This document shows positions 10,441 through 22,000 of a stretch of 64,000 nucleotides of DNA, piece by piece. Source of the DNA: Straminergon stramineum (Eukaryota; Streptophyta; Bryopsida; Hypnales; Calliergonaceae); the NCBI GenBank assembly GCA_963920665.1, contig OY987264.1:28314906-28378905 (forward strand), written 5' to 3'. Under the pieces are notes generated by a model, which worked only from the letters and a program-made list of their open reading frames with translations, was not told the DNA's origin and did not search any database. The translations under genes were made by a program, and so were the position numbers. Within the stretch, counting starts at the first letter, position 1. Each line of letters starts with the position of its first letter.

Positions 10441-12524
10441 GACTAGGTAAACCAAAAAAATCGAAAATTGCACGTTGTGACATATTTGAAAGATATAAGC
10501 ATTTCAAAGGAATGGTATTTTTTTTAGTGTGCTTGACAATTTTAGATGCCTTAGACCATTGATTGTAGCAAACTTTTGCACTACTTATTTTGAATTAAAT
10601 TTTTTTCAATATTCAACATAATGTTAGTCATGTCTTTATAAAATTTCAAGCCAAAAAAAGACGTTCAACACATCCAAAAAAATCTTGCAAGCAACAATGT
10701 CCAAAAGTTCACAATGCACAACATAATTTTTTTAGCACATTTTCCACCACATAATTTTGAAAATTGGAAAGACAAATAGTGGATTGAAAGATATGCTAAT
10801 GATTTATAAGTTCCAAAAAAATATTTGGAAAAAAACAAATCCTCTACTTCCTACAGAATTTAGAACTTTAGAAAGACTTTGTGAATAATATATATGCAAA
10901 GACTTTGGGCAACCTTTAGAAAATGGTTTCACCTGCATTCATGGTTTGTTCCCGGTCTACTACCCTCCATTGATAATTTTGAGGTTGACCTCTTTCATTC
11001 ACCTTCCAACTTTCTTTGAAATTTGTCCATAATGTTTGATTTGGAGTCTCAAAATCTCAAATGGATTTTTGGAGATGGAAGTTATTTTGATATTCCAAAT
11101 TTTCTTAGTTCAAAAATTTTGAAAAAAATTATTCTACTATGCCTAAATGAAGTCTAGAATTTTACTTTAAATACAATTCTTACTTTTGACTTAACTATGA
11201 GTCGTGGAGCTCCTAATAATTTTAATTTACATATCTCACATAGGTTGTTCTACCTCCTCCCACCCTATATGAAAATAAAGAGCTTCCCTTCCCATTGGGA
11301 CACTCAAAATAAATTCAAAATACTTTTGAAGTAATGTAAAATAATTTTAAATGAAGAAAAATTTTAATTTTTCATAGTTTGAATTCAAAGGAATTTAACT
11401 TTGCACATACACCATGTGAATGTTTTCATACATACTAGGGGGATGTTATAGCCCTTCGTCCACTGTCCTCCCTAGCCTTTGTCCTTTTGACTAGCCCAGT
11501 TTGTACATTTCTCTTGACTTTAGTTGACAAAATTTTGGTAGTTGAGCGTGCCCTTCAAATCAAAATTTGCCTAGAACAACCTATAACTTCTTCACCTAGC
11601 ATTGGATTGAAATAAAAATTATATCTTCACAAAGCTCTTACAGAACTATACATCTACTAACTTATCTTTAGAAAATTTCAAAAAATAAAGTAAAAATTTA
11701 GTTCATAGAAACCTATCCAAACTCCAATTTGTTCGTTGAGGGGATAGTGGTCCTTTAGAAGTTAAGGATGGAAAAAACAATGATTTCATCTAAAGTTTTC
11801 AAATTGTCTTCTAGATTCTTGTTTCTTAAATAGCTTGCAAAAAACCACAATTGTCAAAAATGTTAGTACAATTTTAACACTTAAAAAAGATGCTACAACC
11901 ATTTAGGGTCTTTTGGATGACCAAACCTAAGTTTGTAGGATAGAAAAAAATAATTTTTCATCCAATTTGTTTTAGGAAGTAGATTGAGTACATTTTTAGT
12001 GAATAGTATAGCAAATTCCCTCATTATGATACTATTGACTTTTCTAAGGAAGATAATGCTTAATCCATAGCAATGTCCAGGAAATATTTAGAAAATTTAG
12101 GCTAGAAGTTGGCAAGTGAAGAGTATGTCTAACTAAGCCTTAATTTTGTTCGGTTTTTGACTTTTTCCATCAAATCAAAATAGTCATTTTCCTTTGATAG
12201 TGAATTTGAACTAGCTCATTTTTCCTTCATTTTATATACGAACTGGCTCATTTTCCTCTTATGAGGCACATCAATCAATTGAATTTCCTTTCACAATTAA
12301 TTTAAACCAACCAATCCCAAAATTTATTTTCTACAAAAATTTATATATGTACATGCCAAAAAACTTGTCAAAAATGAAATGTCTATGGCAAGAGTTGAAC
12401 TTGAAAACTCTTCACGAATTGAGGACCAAAGACTTAGCTTTACTAAAATACAAAGCTCACATTCTTAAGAGAAATGGGATTTGTATTTTTGAAGGGCTCC
12501 TATCTACTGCATCCATCATAATAA
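10441..12524. other. AT-rich stretch, no gene recognised
   Basis: Short frames such as 12347-12589 (plus) overlap the antisense of the hAT pseudogene or have no domain. Nothing else was identified. Confidence 0.55.
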
Positions 12525-14448
12525 TCAAAATTGAAAATCACCAACATCAATGTTACCTTGTGGTGCCTCACCTTCACTTACACCAGTAAGATACAATTCT
12601 AGTCTTGAATACAAATGCCTAAATTTTCGTGAATTTTTCCTTAAAACAATGGCCTCAAATAAAATTGGATTAGCACTATCACTATCTGGACCTTCTAAAG
12701 CAACACGCATTACACTTTCAAGATGTTTTGTTTTCAAATGATTCCTTATTTTGGACATAATACCATTTTGGACAGAAAAAACTCTTTCACATGTGGTAGT
12801 ACTAACACATTGAATTATAGCAATTTCAACAAGAATAAGTAGGTTAGGATACTTAAGTTGGAGTGAGGGACTCCAAGATATATGGCTCCATAGATCACCA
12901 AAACCCTTGTCCAACCATTTAGTGGTTGCTTGAAGTTTAAAAGTAAAAACTCCCTCTTTGCTATAGAGGGGTCAATTAGAGCTTCAAATTTTTTTCCATT
13001 AAGCCCTAAATCCTACCCATAATGACTACATAATACATCCAATTCCAAAAAACCCCAACTACCTAAACCTACTCGCCTAGTAGGCATGTTAGAAGGATTC
13101 AAAATTTTAAAAGCCCCTATAATTCCATTATAGGGGCTTTTAACAAAACGACTCTCAAAAACAACACAAACATTTTGAATATAACATTTTTGAAAGGCAA
13201 GGGCAGATTCTAAATTTGTCCCTATCCTATCTTTGCTCATTTCTACACCATGATACATAGATCCACATATTTCAAATTGCAATCTTCTCATGTAACCTCT
13301 AGGTGGACCAAAACCAAGAAGAACATGAAAACCAATAGTCTCATTAAAAGTGGTAGCATTTAAATCAGTAGAATCATCCACAAATAACATTTGAATTTGT
13401 GCAATTTCAATCTTAATTAGAGACCCAATACAAGAGACATCAACAAACTTATGTTGGAAAATTCTACAAAGGAGAGATAAACTATGCAAAATATCAACCA
13501 AAAAGTGTAAAACATAAATCATTTTGAAAGGCCATAACTTATTAAACAAGATGGAGCTAGTCCCATCATCTTTAGATGTTGGTGTGTCATGAAAATATAC
13601 TAAAACACTCTCCAAACTATCACACAGAGCTGAAATTGCTTGCCACCTAGACAACCATTGAATTTTGTGAAATCTTTTAAGAGTCTTTTGAGAGTCAAAC
13701 AATTCCTTTTGAAAAGTTTGCAAAGAGGATTTTCTCTTTGCAGACTTTTTAAAAATGTGTAGCTACTGAATTTATGAGGTTATCTACTTCATTAGATAAC
13801 ATAGAACAACCATTTCCTTTAGCTGCCTCTAAAAAGGCCAAATTTATTTTGTGAGCAACACAATGTACAGCAATTAGATGAGGATTTACCTTTTTTTTTA
13901 GCTGTATTCCAACTCCAGTTCTAGATCCCACCATCACAAATGCTTCATCTGAACCAAACCCTAGAAATTTGCTAAAATCCAATCCCCAATCCTTCAAAGT
14001 AGATATTAGAGTATCATACGTGAAAGTAGAATCCTTTTTTCCGCATACACATTCTATAAGCCCTAAAAATACAGATGTAAGCATTCCTCCTGTAAAAGTG
14101 GCAAAAACAACCATGTGACCTGTAACAGAAATATCTATAGATTCGTCTATCATAATGCTAAAATATTTGAAGTCTTTGACTTTATCAATTGTTTTTTTTA
14201 ATCACACTTGATATTAAAAAAATCAAATCAGAGCATGATTTTTCATCATGGTACAAATCTTTAGTGATGCATGTATTTAAAGACACAAACAATTTACATA
14301 AACTAGGGAATTTACAAAATGACAATGTTTCTTTGCCAATGAAATAATCTGCCTTGAAAAGGGCAAGGACAACTTCATCACATGTTTTATTGGACTCTGT
14401 GATGACCTTTTCCATAATTTTTTCAGCAGATTGGGTGGCTGTGAGCCC
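12525..14448 (-). pseudogene. Broken hAT-superfamily transposase
   Basis: Four consecutive minus-strand pieces read as one hAT transposase of the DUF4371/ZNF862-like branch. In protein order these are 14415-14185, 14153-13749 (MIDESIDISVTGHMVVFATF, then VHCVAHKINLAFLEA, typical of the hAT catalytic core), 13723-13013, and 12914-12525. The last carries the C-terminal dimerisation signature (TTCERVFSVQNGIMSKIRNH). The pieces are separated by a frameshift in a run of A at about 14190, a frameshift in TTTTTAAAAA at about 13745, an in-frame TAG at 13013-13015, and a further frameshift near 12930. Upstream of 14448 the frame is closed and no BED finger is seen. Two of the frameshifts lie in homopolymers and could be assembly errors, but the nonsense codon and missing N-terminus argue for a dead copy. 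Terminal inverted repeats were not located. Confidence 0.85.
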
Positions 14449-16448
14449 TCAAGTTGGCACTTGGAACTCAGGGTTTTCTTTTTTTCGTTTTAGTCAGTAT
14501 TTTAGCATAATTATATGCAAAAATGCATGAAAAGAGTGTTTGAGTGGTATTTGGTAGAAGTCCCTATCAATACAGTGAGGGGTCATCTTAGAAGTGTAGA
14601 GTATATAAAATACTCAAATTTCGTACTTCTAAGTCCTAGTTGAGAGTCTGAGAGGTCGATTAAGTATTTTTGAGAGAACAAAGGGTTTGAGTGTTAGCCA
14701 GTCCTAGTAGTTGTCCATGTTAAACTAAGTCTTACAATTGCATGTGACAAGCTGGCTAAGTCTATTTTAGGTCTAGAGAGTCTAGTATAGGTCACCATCC
14801 AATTCGTAAAGAATTTGGGTTGGTAAGTTCTTATTTACAGATAACTTATAGAAGAATTATCCAGTCTGCAAATAAAGTGATGGGAAAGCGACCAGAGTAT
14901 GAAGAAAGGTGCTTTTACTCTAAAAACATGCCAAGAGCCGACATTGGAGCCGGTTGTTCCAAGATTCCCTGATACAAGAATAATTTTCCCCTCGGGTGAA
15001 AATTATAAAGGAATTGCTAATTTTAGCTTCCCTATGAATAGTGCAAAGTGAAATGTAATGTTGCACTTTGGTTTTGGGAGTTTCTTAGAAGCTACCCAAA
15101 AAGTTTCGAAATTTTCCGAAACAATTACAATGACTCCATGGGAAGTCAACTGCCTTTAACATGGTCGTAAATTCCTAGGAATTACCCATATTGCAGTAAA
15201 ATCCCATTAAAAATTAGGATAGTGTGTTGTGTGCTAATAAAGCGCTCCACAAAGTTTGAAGACATTCTGACATTCCTAGGTACCAGAATCGGCAACGACA
15301 GTGGACTTTTGAAGAATTTACGACTTTATGGCGGGTTGACCGGCATACCAGGAGGTGGCGGTGTCCAAATGACGTGAATGAGGGGTCTTTTCTTACTCCC
15401 AAGAACCTTATAAGTAACCCTAGCTAGATAGTTTCCTCAAAAGAAACAAATTCCAAAGGATAGGGTTTTCACCTTTCTTTGGAGTTACCGTAAGTTGATT
15501 TTACACTTACAAAGGGTTGGGAAGAAGGGGGTAAGGGGTCCCCTAGGCTAATTTGAGTCTTCTAAACACAATGGCGCAATCGTTTTTCAATTTGGAGTTG
15601 TTCCCTAGAAGATAGGAGGGGTCCAACAGTAGGTTTGACTTTTTTATAGTAATTTGTGGTAATTCAAAGTTAATTTTGCAAATATCTTTTGGAAAATTGA
15701 AGATTGGATTTGGGTAAGACCTCTTTTCTTGCATAAAAATCCATCTTTTGTTTAAAGAAAGACAATTTAGAAATACTTTGGGTTAATTAGCAAAATATCT
15801 AGGTTAATTAGGATTATTTTCAAAATATCTTTGGGGAAAGATCTTGGATTTGATTTAGCCAAGATTTATTAGCTAAATGGAGAGGGTTCTAGAGAATTCC
15901 TCCATTAAACAAAGATTATTTTGGAATTACATTAGGGTAGTTTAGGAAATATCTCGGGATCAAAAGTAAATGTTTTTCCACAGACAACTTACCGGGGAGG
16001 GCTTGGGACAAGTATAGAAGGCCCTTCCCTCGAGGTTGTCGGTACCTTCACCCTCACCCTCACCCTCATTCTTATATCTAACCTTTGCTTTCGTGCTACC
16101 GGCGTGGTCGGAGCACTGATTCAGGTCGAGATCCGACCTAAGTTTCATTTTAATTCTTGATTTGTACACTTTAAAGGACGAGAGGGTCTCTTCAAAGTGA
16201 TTTCTATTTGATTTCATTAAGTTCTTGAGGCTAAGCCTCCATTTTCTTTGAATTGTGAGAGTTTTGGAAGGAATAGACCTCCAAACTCTAATTTCGTTTA
16301 AGATTTTTTGAATACTAACAAATTGTGCTCATTACAACAGAATTTGGTATTAATATACTTAAGGCGGTGAAGCTTGACTTTACCAAAAGTTTATTAAACC
16401 AACCCTTGCCCAAAACTCGTTGTATAACGAAGATTGGGACTTTAATTG

Positions 16449-16578
16449 CTAAAGTTCGGTTTAAACGCTGTTATGCGTACCTCCTTTAGTGATTAAACTT
16501 GGATAATTGGAAATTTTAGAGAATTAATCTTTAAAGTTCGGTTTAAACACTGTCATGTGTACCTCCTTTAAAGATTGA
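16449..16578. repeat. Direct repeat of about 48 bp, two copies
   Basis: The words taaagttcggtttaaac and gtacctccttta recur at 16449-16497 and 16530-16575 with a few substitutions. Function unknown. Confidence 0.6.
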
Positions 16579-17237
16579 CTTTCAAAATACTAAAATTTGA
16601 TCTTTGACACCGTGTATACTTGGGGTTGCCCCCGCACGGCGAAGCTTTGACTTTAAAAGATTTGAAATTAACACTTGGAAAAATTTCCTTATTTGCATGT
16701 TTGGAAAAATGCTCTGCAGGTGTACTAATTAGGAACGTTTGATTTAGTGAAACAGATTAGAGAAAAGTAGACAAAATTGCTTAGTAGTAGTTAGAGAAAA
16801 CCAAGAGTTAGATTAGTTTCCCTAAGTCATTAAAATTATCCTAGAAATAGAATTCAATTAGCTTAGAATATTTAATTGTTTAGTTTGAACCTTTTCCCAA
16901 AAATCCCAAAAAATTAGATTGTTAGTTAGAAGTTAAGAAGTTCCCAAAATTCCCTAAAAATTAATTAGTTTTAGAGTTAATTAGGTCCGAAAATTAGATT
17001 AGATAAAAATCCATTAGATTAGTAAAAGTTTCCCAAACCAGTGATCAAGAATGAGTTATAAACTAGTACACCAGAGTCAGTACCATTAAACCAGCAAACC
17101 TGAGAGTTAATCAGGAGGACCAACAATCAAAAGGGCGAAGACAGACTGAATGAACGGAGAAAGACTCGGTTGAACGGGGATGGGACGGGGTTGGGTTTTA
17201 CATCCAATCACATCGTGCCACGTGGCGGAAGCTCAGC

Positions 17238-17362
17238 AGTGACGGGGAGCTGGAAGTGACAGGGAGCTGGCAGTGATAGGGAGCCGGCAGTTTGGAGAAA
17301 GCCCGGCATGACAGGGAGCGGCAGTTGGACAGGGAGCTGATCCAGGTGGACGGGGAGCTGAT
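17238..17362. repeat. Degenerate GC-rich minisatellite
   Basis: At least seven imperfect units built on acagggagctggcagt-like sequence, GC-rich in an AT-rich setting. Two overlapping minus-strand ORFs across it are repeat artefacts. Confidence 0.6.
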
Positions 17363-17577
17363 TCAAGAACTGAACCAGTACTGAGCAGGTCCAGCAGCGG
17401 AGGAAACTGAAATTCAATTGGAACCCAGCAACTAGAGTTTGGAAGGTGGAGCAAATTAAAATTTAAAGTAAGGTTTTCGAATGTTTGGAAATCTTGATAA
17501 AAAAGCTAAACTCTCAATAATTAGTGAGCACTCATAGGAACATCCACAACTCATAACACTCTCCTTCAAATGCTTAA

Positions 17578-18522
17578 CCCCTAAAGGACCAAATGATGTT
17601 TTTTGGCAACATAGCGATTTCGGGCAACTCACTATAGATGGAATTTTGATTTTTTTTCTTTGAAATTTTCACACAACATTTTCCCGAGGAGTAGCTTTAA
17701 GACCCAACAATTTTCATAACTTTTGAATACATGGTTAAAAAGTTATTGTATAATATGTTGTTTTCACTGCTTAGTAGGCAACCTAGGCAGCAAAAAAAAC
17801 TTCTTGAAAAATCACTTTTTTTTTAAATAAAAATTTGAAATTGGTTTTCTACATTTATATATACGTGAAAAGCTTTGAATCATTCCATTTTGATTTGTGA
17901 GACGAAAGTTATGAAGAGTTTTAGTTGTGGGTAGTTTGTGGGTAGTAATAGAATCTCTACTCTCAAATAAACTTTGAAGACCTTTATTTCACTCAATTTT
18001 TAATATTTTTGGAAAAAAATAAAAACTTGAGGTGTAGATTGTTTATTACAACATTACAACCATTGGGATTGGCATTTTTCAATTCCATAAATAAATTATT
18101 AACACTTTAGTATTTTGAATCATTCTCTACTTCTTTCAACTTACTATTTTTTTCCTATATGTTGTACAATTCCAAATGATCCAAAAAATTTCAAGCATGT
18201 AGCCAACATGACTTGAAGGATGAATCCAAAGAATTACCACCATTTTGGACATTTTTTCATAATGATTTGACCTTGTGGAGTGCATCTGCCCGGATTTTTG
18301 AAGGGCCAAAAAATGGCTTTTTGTCACTTCAAATGCTAATATCTTGCAATCCAAACGGTGGAAATTTCTGAATTTTTTTCCACATCTTCCCCAACCAGAT
18401 TACTACAAGATTCTACGGTTACATTTGTCCAAAAATTTATTTTTTCTAAAATTTGGTACTTGTATTGGAGATGACAGTTTTGGAGTGTTTTTAGTGAAAA
18501 CATAGTCAAAAACCTTTAGGGG
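17578..18522 (+). mobile_element. TTAA-flanked element, family A copy 1 (945 bp)
   Basis: The element starts CCCCTAAAGG and ends CCTTTAGGGG, and both outer flanks are TTAA (17574-17577 and 18523-18526). The interior matches the elements at 60497-61421 and, inverted, 61918-62853, including gctttgaatcattccattt and accattgggattg. A minus-strand ORF (18136-18354) is shared with the second copy, but the opposite frame is equally conserved between copies, so I do not call it a gene. TTAA targets with CCC-starting ends recall the piggyBac superfamily; no transposase is present. Confidence 0.8.
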
Positions 18523-19002
18523 TTAAGACACCAAAAACAATGAGAGTTGAAGAAGTTGAAATGAAAGGTTAGAGATGAAAGGAAGAAGAAGAAGAAAAGG
18601 AATCTAGATAATTAATGAGGTGAGAATTGTTTGAATTTGATTTTATTCTAATTACTATTCACTAAGTTGTTGGTTAGTCATTGATTAGGATTCTTTTAGG
18701 AATTAGAAGGCTAGGCTTTGGTTAGGTTTTGTTTTGTTAGGCTTAATAAGACAAATGGATAAAGACAAAATGCCAACTAATATCTTTTGAAAGATTAGGA
18801 AATTACGAAATAATTAGGATTTATTAGATTTGATTTGATTTAGTGGATTTAAAAGGTTTTGAGGTATTAAAATAATTTCTAATTATTTTAAATACAACCA
18901 AAATTAATAAAATCCCATAACCATTAGTAGGAAAAGAAAAATTGAAATTAAAAAACAACATCGAACGAGATTTAATTTCAAATGGCATGATAAATTAGCG
19001 AA

Positions 19003-19083
19003 ATGGAGGATGGAGCAGCATACTACGAAACCATTCACCTCGTAATTCTTGAGGACGGTACAATTGATCATTTCGTGGGAAAG
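19003..19083 (+). other. Orphan exon-like mini-ORF
   Basis: ATG at 19003 opens 27 codons, beginning MEDGAAYYETIHLVILEDG, that end at AAG followed by a consensus donor GTACGT at 19084. The codon choice and composition stand out from the AT-rich flanks, but no partner exon was found downstream. It could be a relic first exon, part of a mobile element, or chance. Confidence 0.2.
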
Positions 19084-22000
19084 GTACGTTAAAATTCTTT
19101 ATATTTGATTTCTTTCAATTCCAATTTGATTAAAATCTCACTTGACAAAATAAACCATTGAAACCTTTAGGAAAATTAGAAAAGAAAATTAACCTTTAAA
19201 ATTAAAATTATTCGTTTAGACTAAGAAATAATTAATGAATGAAATTTAACTTGTTAGACTTTTTAAAACAAATTTCATTCATTAATAATTTTTTAAGAAT
19301 TAATTTTTAGTGTTTTACCTTGTTGAAAAGGTAATTTCTGAATTTTCATAAAACCCTAAAAATACTAATTTTAGAATAGAGAATTTAGTTTACGATAGAT
19401 TAGAAGATAATTAAAAAGAATTTCTAAAGAATCTTTAAGGAATCATTTAAATTAGGAATCAATTAGGGAATCTTTTGAAGATTCCAGAACCTCTTTTCAT
19501 TTAAAAAATACTTTAATTTTAAGTGAGAAAAGGTTGGATGAAGTTTGATTTCAATTTGGATGAAATTCTTTAATTAGTAGTCAAATTAGGTTTAGTTTTA
19601 GAATTAGGTAACTAACATAACTAAAAACTTAACCCTAAAATTTAGATTTATTTCGAGTAGTTTTACTATTTTTAATTTGTGGATGAAAGTTGTGATGTAG
19701 TTTAGGATCAATATTTCATCCATTCATTTCTTTTATTAGGAAAGTCAGAATTTAACTTGCTTTACCATTTTGGAAAGGGCAAATTACATTCTATAAAGTA
19801 GGTTAGATTGATGTTAGTTTGGATTTATCTTTTGATTAGTTAATTGATTTAGTTAACCATAGCGTAGAAAATTAGGATTTAAATGATTTAAGTTCAATTT
19901 GGGTATTTAAAAACAAAGTATCCATTGCTTGGAAGGCGCGAATTGAACTTAGATTAAGAACACCCTAAAGAAATTGATTTAACTAGTCGTTAGAACCCGT
20001 GTGCACGTTTTAACTCGAAGGGTGGAGTTTAAAACACTCATGGTGGCCCAAGTTAATCTCCTATATTCATCAGACCTAGCATGATCTTGAAAAGCTAAGA
20101 CTTTTATATTTATTGAGCCTTGTTTTGCAAAAACAGATCTACCACCTTTTTTTTCTACATGTCTTACAAAAAACCTTGCCTAGCAAGGTATTAAATGCAA
20201 TCCAATCCAATTATGTATACTATACATCTTTTCATAATTTGGATGCTAACTCAATAAAACTTAAGGGTTTATTGATGTTAGATGAAGGGGATTGAGATGC
20301 TTTGATCAAGGTTAAATTATTTTCCATTTGATTGGATTGCAACATATTCCTGATGGTCCTCTAACGCTTAGCCATGATCAAATTATGAATTGTTTAGAAA
20401 CTTTATAAAATGTTGGGCAAAATAAAATACTTATGAAAATCACAATAAAGAAAATACTAAACCTAAAAGATAAATTTCAACAATTGTGCAAGTAAGAGTA
20501 AAGGGATGGAGCAAATCCTTGAAGATACACATAAGTCGTTCCACATTGAGTATGAAGGGAAGGAACAAATCTCTTAGCCTTGAGTTAGCTTTAAAAAATA
20601 CCTCAAGCCAACTACTACAATAAACAATGGAAATTTTGGCTCAAGTATAATACACACCACAATACAATGAATAATTGATAGTGTTTATGTTACCAACAAA
20701 ATGTATCCAATTCTAAATTAAATAATTGATCTACCTACAAATTTGAGAGGAAAAATTCTCCCTCAAATCCTACTACTTTCCTCACTAAATAAATAGCAAA
20801 CCAACTAAGGCAAAACATATGTGAAATGCAAAGGTATGTCTCTAGACTTAGTCAAGTTTTTTTGGACTTCTTAGTCTTAATTTTCTTCTATAGTTGCATA
20901 AAAGATCATAATCAAGAAATTAGAATTCAACTTGTTGTTTAATATATGAAATACTTGTGCTCAAGGAGTATCAAAACAAACTTTGAGGCATCTATTAACG
21001 TTCTAATTGGTCATACTTCCACAATAATATAAGTACAACAACCTATCAAGTGCAACCTTTAAATTCAGTTTGAGTTTGAACAGTGTCGCATTGTAAAGGT
21101 GAGCATTATGTAAAAATGTATATCTACATGTTTTTGAATGGATTTAATTATAATAATGTAGTGTAAAATATATCGTTAGTTGAAATAGCTTCAAGATGAT
21201 GCCTTCTTCTTGACAAACTATAAAAAAGAGCGATCATTAAAGAGCTTCATCAAGTTAATATAGTTTTTCTTTGTTTTTGACTTTAGATTTTAGTATGTTA
21301 AACTAGAAGATTTTTTCTAAGTCTCAAGATGAAGAACCTCAACTAGAGTTTGAATTTCTCTTGTTACAACTATCGGATCAACATCTTCTGCCACTGAGTC
21401 TTTCATCGCCACATGAGCGTCCATAAGAAGAAGCTAGGTCTTCTCGACCACCAAAGCAACCTTGATTGAAATAGTGATGACATGGAAACCTTTAACGCGA
21501 TGCTCGTGTATTGGTGATTTTGTTGAAGGTTGGATGTCTTGAACCTGAGAGTCGAGAAGTGACATTCAAAGGGTGTTTTGAAAGTCTTAATATTAATCAA
21601 TATTATTGTATGGCTGAGCATGTGAAAGAATGTCGTGGGCATCAACATTGATTAGAAAGGCCAATCTATCCTTTAATTAAGAAAGATCGTGGAGAATATG
21701 TAGCAACTACCATCAAACGCATCTTCAAGATGTTGAAGATGGAGTGATTTTTGGATTGAAATTCTATTTTTTACCTCTAATAAACATATGTTAAATCTTA
21801 GTTCCTTTATTTTGTATTTAGAAGTAATTTCCAATTTCATTTTGTGTGTATGAAGCTGTAGGAGGGAAATATACAAGTAGTTTGTCTTCTAGTGATTTTG
21901 GGGTGATTTATTTTCTAGCTGAGGATGTAGAATGAGTTTAATGGTCAAAATCGATGACCAATGCATGATAGGGGAGCCACATGGTTAAGATATGGGTTGA

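Larger units (their letters stand above)
14449..17573. other. Non-coding stretch with local repeats
   Basis: Somewhat richer in GC than the flanks and free of recognisable domains. It contains a direct repeat near 16.45-16.58 kb, a short cacccT-type repeat near 16050 and a GC-rich minisatellite near 17.3 kb. It could be the remains of a retroelement, but no LTR pair, primer site or polymerase frame was found. Confidence 0.4.

Noticed and set aside
18136..18354. Minus-strand ORF shared by family A elements (also 61026-61292)
   Set aside because: Frames on both strands are shared between copies equally (plus 61144-61332 and minus 61972-62196), so the similarity is at DNA level; lesions differ and no transposase motif is present.
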